In this document: piece after piece, positions 60,302-64,000 of the stretch | Position numbering within the stretch: position 1 is the stretch's first letter | Layout: every line of letters starts with the position of its first letter | Source of the DNA: Haliea sp963974125 | Lineage (GTDB): Bacteria > Pseudomonadota > Gammaproteobacteria > Pseudomonadales > Halieaceae | NCBI GenBank assembly: GCA_963974125.1 | Contig: CAXBCH010000016.1 | Location: forward strand, 25,699 to 89,698 | Direction of reading: 5' to 3' | Length of the DNA: 64,000 bases | Position numbers and translations under genes: made by a program | Notes under the pieces: generated by a model | The model's database searches: none | The model's input: only the letters and a program-made list of their open reading frames with translations | Told to the model about the DNA's origin: nothing

Positions 60302-61699
60302 GTGAAATATATCAGCACCCGGGGACAGGCCCCGGTATTGGATTTCGAGCAGGTACTGCTCACCGGTCTCGCCTCTGACGGCGGCCTGTACGTCCCGGAG
60401 ACGCTGCCGCAGTTCAGCCGCGACGAGATCGCGGCCATGGCCGGCATGGATTACCCACAGCTGGCGCAGCGCATTATCGAGCCCTTTGTCGGCGACAGCA
60501 TTCCCGCCGCGGACCTGCGGCAGATCATCGCCGACACCTACGCCGTGTTCCGCCACAACGCGGTCGCGCCGCTGGTACAGATTGGCCACAACCAGTGGGT
60601 GCTGGAGCTGTTTCACGGTCCCACCCTGGCATTCAAGGATTTTGCCCTGCAACTGCTGGGACGCCTGCTGGACTATGTGCTGGAGCGCCGCCAGCAGAAA
60701 GTGGTGATCATGGGCGCGACCTCCGGCGATACCGGTTCCGCCGCGATTGAAGGCTGCAAACGCTGCAAGAACATCGACATCTTCATTCTCCACCCCCATG
60801 AGCGGGTGTCCGAGGTACAGCGCCGGCAGATGACCACGGTGGTGGGCGACAACATCCACAACCTGGCGGTGCAGGGCAACTTCGACGACTGCCAGGCCAT
60901 GGTCAAGGCCACCTTCGGCAACCGCGGCGTGCTGCCGGCGGATCGCGGCCTGGTGGCGGTGAACTCCATCAACTGGGCCCGGATCATGGCCCAGATCGTG
61001 TACTATTTCTACGCCGCCGTCGCCCTGGGCGGCCCGGCGCGGCCGGTCGCGTTTTCGGTCCCGACCGGCAATTTCGGTGATATCTTCGCCGGTTACCTGG
61101 CCCACAGGATGGGATTGCCGGTGGCACAGCTGATCATCGCCACCAACCGCAACGACGTGCTGCACCGGGTCATGACCACGGCGACCTACGGCCGCCAGTC
61201 GCTGGAGCACACCCTGTCGCCGAGCATGGACATCACCGTTTCCAGCAACTTCGAGCGCCTGCTGTTCGATCTCTACGATCGCGATGGCGCCGCGGTCAAT
61301 ACGCTGATGCGCGACTTTGACCAGGGCGATGTCCACTTCTCCGAGGCCGCCATGGCCCGCGCCCGCGACCTGTTCAGCAGCTACCGGGTACCGGACGAGG
61401 AAACCTGTGCCCAGATCGCCTCGACCTGGCAGGACTGTGAGTATCTGCTGGATCCGCACAGTGCGATCGGGGTGAAGGCGGCGCTGGCGTCGGGCATCGG
61501 CGATGGTATCCCGGTGGTCACCCTGGCGACTGCGCACCCGGCCAAGTTCCCGCAGGCGATCCAGCGCGCGGGTATCGGGACCGAACCCGCGCTGCCCCTG
61601 CACCTGGCGGACCTGTTTGATCGCCGGGAGCGCTTTGAGGTGCTGCCGAAAGACCTGGCGGCAGTGCAGGCGTTCATGGCGAACAACCTGGGCGCCTGA
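60302..61699 (+). CDS. thrC: Threonine synthase
   Basis: A 465-residue PLP enzyme starting KYISTRGQAPVLDFEQVLLT, with the PLP Lys in HGPTLAFKDFALQLLG and the phosphate-binding GATSGDTGSAA. It converts O-phosphohomoserine to threonine. The GTG at 60302 gives the conserved start; it is 11 nt after hom. The homoserine kinase gene (thrB) is not in this window. Confidence 0.97.
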   Translation: MKYISTRGQAPVLDFEQVLLTGLASDGGLYVPETLPQFSRDEIAAMAGMDYPQLAQRIIEPFVGDSIPAADLRQIIADTYAVFRHNAVAPLVQIGHNQWVLELFHGPTLAFKDFALQLLGRLLDYVLERRQQKVVIMGATSGDTGSAAIEGCKRCKNIDIFILHPHERVSEVQRRQMTTVVGDNIHNLAVQGNFDDCQAMVKATFGNRGVLPADRGLVAVNSINWARIMAQIVYYFYAAVALGGPARPVAFSVPTGNFGDIFAGYLAHRMGLPVAQLIIATNRNDVLHRVMTTATYGRQSLEHTLSPSMDITVSSNFERLLFDLYDRDGAAVNTLMRDFDQGDVHFSEAAMARARDLFSSYRVPDEETCAQIASTWQDCEYLLDPHSAIGVKAALASGIGDGIPVVTLATAHPAKFPQAIQRAGIGTEPALPLHLADLFDRRERFEVLPKDLAAVQAFMANNLGA

Positions 61700-61705
61700 G
61701 CGCCC

Positions 61706-63451
61706 GTGCTGACCCGCAGACTCGCGCGCCGCCAGGCCGAACCGGCCCCCGGGCTGGTGCAATCCGGTCTGCACCCACTGCTGGCAAGGATCTACAGTGG
61801 TCGCGGGGTTACCGAACCGGCCGAGCTCAAGCTGTCGCTGCAGGAGCTGTTGCCGCCTGCCACGCTGCAGGGGGCGGCGGCAGCGGCAGTGCTGCTGGCT
61901 GACGCCATCGCCAACCAGCAGCGGCTGCTGATAGTCGGTGACTTTGACGCCGATGGCGCCACCAGCACTGCACTCGGCATCACCGCCCTGCGCGCCCTCG
62001 GCGCCAGCCACGTGGATTACCTGGTCCCCAACCGGTTCGAATACGGCTATGGTCTCACCCCGGAAATCGTGGCGCTGGCGGCAGAGCGGCAGCCGGACCT
62101 GATCATCACCGTCGACAACGGCATTTCCAGCATCGAGGGCGTGGCAGCGGCGCGGGCGCTGGGCATCGCCACCCTGGTCACGGACCACCATCTCGCCGGA
62201 CGCGAACTGCCGGCGGCGGATGTCATCGTCAATCCCAACCAACCCGGCTGTGATTTCCCCAGCAAGGCCATGGCCGGGGTCGGGGTGATCTTCTACGTGA
62301 TGCTGGCGCTGCGGGCGGAACTGCGCCAGCGCGGCTGGTTTGCCAGCAGGTCCCTGCCCGAGCCCAACTTCGCTGACTGCCTCGACCTGGTGGCCCTGGG
62401 CACGGTGGCGGATGTGGTGCCGCTGGATCGCAACAACCGGATCCTGGTGGCGGCGGGCCTGCAGCGTATCCGCAGTGGCCGCGCGCGGCCCGGCATCGCT
62501 GCCCTGCTCGAGGTTGCGGGCCGCGACCCCACCAGCGTTGTCGCCTCCGATCTCGGCTTTGCCGTCGGGCCGCGTCTCAATGCCGCCGGCCGACTGGACG
62601 ATATGTCGGTTGGCATTGAATGCCTGCTCGCGCCCTCCACCGCTGTTGCCCGGGACTACGCCGGGCGCCTGCAGCAGCTGAACCAGGACCGCCGGCAGAT
62701 CGAGCGGGGTATGCAGCAGGAGGCGCTGTCGTTGTTGGAGAACCTGCCGCTACAGGAGCAGGATGGCAGCCCGCCGGCGGCCATCGCCCTGTACGAGCCG
62801 GGCTGGCACCAGGGCGTCATCGGTATCCTCGCCTCCCGGGTCAAGGACCGCCTGCACCGTCCCACCATCGTTTTCGCCGACGCCGAACCCGGTGGCGACG
62901 AACTCAAGGGCTCGGCCCGCTCGATCAATGGCATCCATATCCGCGATGTGCTGGACGCAGTGGCCACCCGCAATCCGGGCCTGGTCACCCGCTTCGGCGG
63001 CCACGCCATGGCGGCGGGCCTGAGCCTGCCGAAAGCCCATTATCCCGCCTTCGCCGAGGCCTTCGTCGCGGAAGTCGCGCTCCATGGCCGCGACCTGGAC
63101 CTGGAAGCAGTGCTGGAATCCGATGGCGAACTGGCTGCCGACGAGTTCGAGCTGCCACTGGCGGAAGCCCTGCGCTTTGGCGGTCCCTGGGGGCAGCATT
63201 TCCCCGAGCCGTTGTTCGACGGCCGCTTCCGGGTAGTGCAGCAGCGCATCGTCGGCGAGCGGCACCTGAAACTGGTGCTCGGGCTGCCGGGTGGCGAGGT
63301 GGTCGATGCCATCGCCTTCAATGTCGACCTCGAGGTGTGGCCGGATCCGGCGCGGGAGTGGGTCGAGGCAGCCTACCGATTGGACGTCAACGAGTTTCGG
63401 GGGCGGCGGTCGTTGCAGCTGGTTGTTGAGCAGTTGCAGCCGGTGGCGTAA
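61706..63451 (+). CDS. recJ: Single-stranded-DNA-specific exonuclease RecJ
   Basis: A 581-residue DHH-family nuclease. Motifs are VGDFDADGATSTA, DNGISS, DHHLAG and VNPNQPGCDFP in the DHH domain, and GIHIRDVLDAVATR followed by GGHAMAAGLSL in the DHHA1 domain. It degrades single strands 5' to 3' in mismatch and recombination repair. The GTG start is 6 nt after thrC. Confidence 0.97.
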   Translation: MLTRRLARRQAEPAPGLVQSGLHPLLARIYSGRGVTEPAELKLSLQELLPPATLQGAAAAAVLLADAIANQQRLLIVGDFDADGATSTALGITALRALGASHVDYLVPNRFEYGYGLTPEIVALAAERQPDLIITVDNGISSIEGVAAARALGIATLVTDHHLAGRELPAADVIVNPNQPGCDFPSKAMAGVGVIFYVMLALRAELRQRGWFASRSLPEPNFADCLDLVALGTVADVVPLDRNNRILVAAGLQRIRSGRARPGIAALLEVAGRDPTSVVASDLGFAVGPRLNAAGRLDDMSVGIECLLAPSTAVARDYAGRLQQLNQDRRQIERGMQQEALSLLENLPLQEQDGSPPAAIALYEPGWHQGVIGILASRVKDRLHRPTIVFADAEPGGDELKGSARSINGIHIRDVLDAVATRNPGLVTRFGGHAMAAGLSLPKAHYPAFAEAFVAEVALHGRDLDLEAVLESDGELAADEFELPLAEALRFGGPWGQHFPEPLFDGRFRVVQQRIVGERHLKLVLGLPGGEVVDAIAFNVDLEVWPDPAREWVEAAYRLDVNEFRGRRSLQLVVEQLQPVA

Positions 63452-63763
63452 GTTCCGACCCCCTCCGATCGATTGGCAGCCTGGTGGACTGCGCATCCCG
63501 GTGCTGCGTTGCTCCTGGACTGCCCGATGGATCGCTTCGTTCACGTGGCGGCCTGGCGACCGCTGCGTCGCTCCGGGAGGCGCGGACTCCGATACTCCAT
63601 TCCGGGCGCATGCGGCGCGCGTTCCCGCGGTAATCTTAGGCGGCCGTCTGGCCGCGCACGGTGTGAGCGGATCAGGCACTTGCCATGGCGTCGGTGCCAG
63701 TTGAGCTGACCTGTTCCCACTTTCAGGGCTGCGGGTTAGAAGCCACTAAGGGGATCGGGAGAT
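63452..63763. other. Non-coding gap after recJ
   Basis: No convincing gene is seen. Short open frames here lack ribosome-binding sites and protein-like composition. Small G+C-rich inverted pairs occur, for example CGGCCGTCTGGCCG near 63643, which may be remnants of repeat elements. No terminator for recJ was identified. Confidence 0.5.
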
Positions 63764-63995
63764 CGCACCGACGCCCTCCAAGTCCGCATCGAAGCCCCCG
63801 CCCCCCGAATCAACGCGGGGCACCTTGACTGGGCACCATCGACTTCGTCTCGGTGAGGATCAGGGCTGGCATTGCGCTTGAATCACGCCAACACTGTCCA
63901 CCCCTTCCTTTGACAGGGTACCGTGGCCCCCAGTCTTCCACCTGCGTTGATCCGGTGCGGGGATGTCGTTTTGCGGACCGGAGGGCGTCGGTGCG
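63764..63995. repeat. Element with long terminal inverted repeats (MITE-like)
   Basis: The left end CGCACCGACGCCCTCC (63764-63779) is matched perfectly in inverse at 63980-63995. The match continues imperfectly inward to ATCAACGC (63809-63816) and GCGTTGAT (63944-63951), giving arms of about 52 bp around a 127-bp centre with no gene. The window ends 5 bp after the right arm, so target duplications cannot be judged. Confidence 0.62.
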
Positions 63996-64000
63996 CCCAC

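Noticed and set aside
59864..62242. 792-residue open frame on the minus strand, opposite hom, thrC and recJ
   Set aside because: It mirrors three well-recognised genes and arises from high G+C third positions. It has no recognisable domain and no ribosome-binding site.
63764..63995. Integron attC or CRISPR interpretation of the terminal palindromic element
   Set aside because: There is no integrase, no gene cassette structure, no regular direct repeats and no cas gene.

Overview
This is a 64 kb, G+C-rich chromosomal segment from a gammaproteobacterium. The right end carries ccsA-like, ffh, rpsP, rimM, trmD, rplS, xerD, dsbC, hom, thrC and recJ in the order familiar from Pseudomonas and its relatives. 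The left half is rich in TonB receptor, Baeyer-Villiger monooxygenase, short-chain dehydrogenase and DUF1214 genes, as in marine Cellvibrionales-type bacteria (Halieaceae or Spongiibacteraceae are my best guess, by inference only). No rRNA, CRISPR array, transposase, integrase or prophage gene was seen. One tRNA (Leu, anticodon CAA) is present.

Region 1 (1-30.5 kb) is an accessory catabolic region. It holds a TonB-dependent receptor followed 15 nt later by a Baeyer-Villiger monooxygenase, a medium-chain reductase, a zinc alcohol dehydrogenase, a TetR regulator and five short-chain dehydrogenases. It also holds two luciferase-like oxidoreductases, two Sulfotransfer_3 proteins, three EthD/Dabb dimeric alpha-beta barrel proteins, two VOC proteins, an MFS transporter, an acyl-CoA synthetase, two DUF1214-type proteins and two secreted proteins of unknown family. 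An eight-gene minus-strand operon (26098 down to 17811) is the core. Smaller operons around it repeat the same classes (sulfotransferase + EthD; Dabb + SDR). The likely theme is uptake and oxidative breakdown or remodelling of a hydrophobic cyclic ketone or terpenoid-like molecule, ending in CoA activation. The substrate cannot be read from sequence. A DegT/DnrJ-fold PLP protein in this region (28573-29790) has histidine where the PLP lysine should be, as in sugar 3-dehydratases of the ColD/E1 type.

Region 2 (30.5-33.7 kb) is a short stretch of envelope and housekeeping genes: polysaccharide deacetylase and Bax-like glucosaminidase (4-nt overlap), hotdog thioesterase, PEMT-like methyltransferase and a DksA-type zinc-finger protein.

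Region 3 (33.8-44 kb) is a Cu(I)/Ag(I) efflux locus: cusCBA-type tripartite pump, DUF5676 membrane protein, an APC permease with a His-rich tail, and a cusRS-type two-component system. Two regulatory sites share an architecture of four ATTACA/TGTAAT-like half-sites. They sit exactly 22 nt from the -10 boxes of three promoters (cusC, DUF5676 gene, cusR), which points to a single autoregulated regulon. The locus abuts the 3' end of the tRNA-Leu gene.

Region 4 (44.2-64 kb) is core genome. It begins with queA-tgt followed by a tightly overlapping chain (Nudix, gamma-carbonic anhydrase, DUF1289, GNAT, HDAC-like) in place of the usual yajC-secDF. Then come a CorC-type CNNM/CBS protein, a CcsA-like protein, ffh, the rpsP-rimM-trmD-rplS operon, xerD, dsbC, an alaC-type aminotransferase, hom, thrC and recJ. 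Two palindromic non-coding elements are present: a 110 bp nested inverted repeat between rplS and xerD, and a 232 bp element with terminal inverted repeats of about 52 bp at the right edge.
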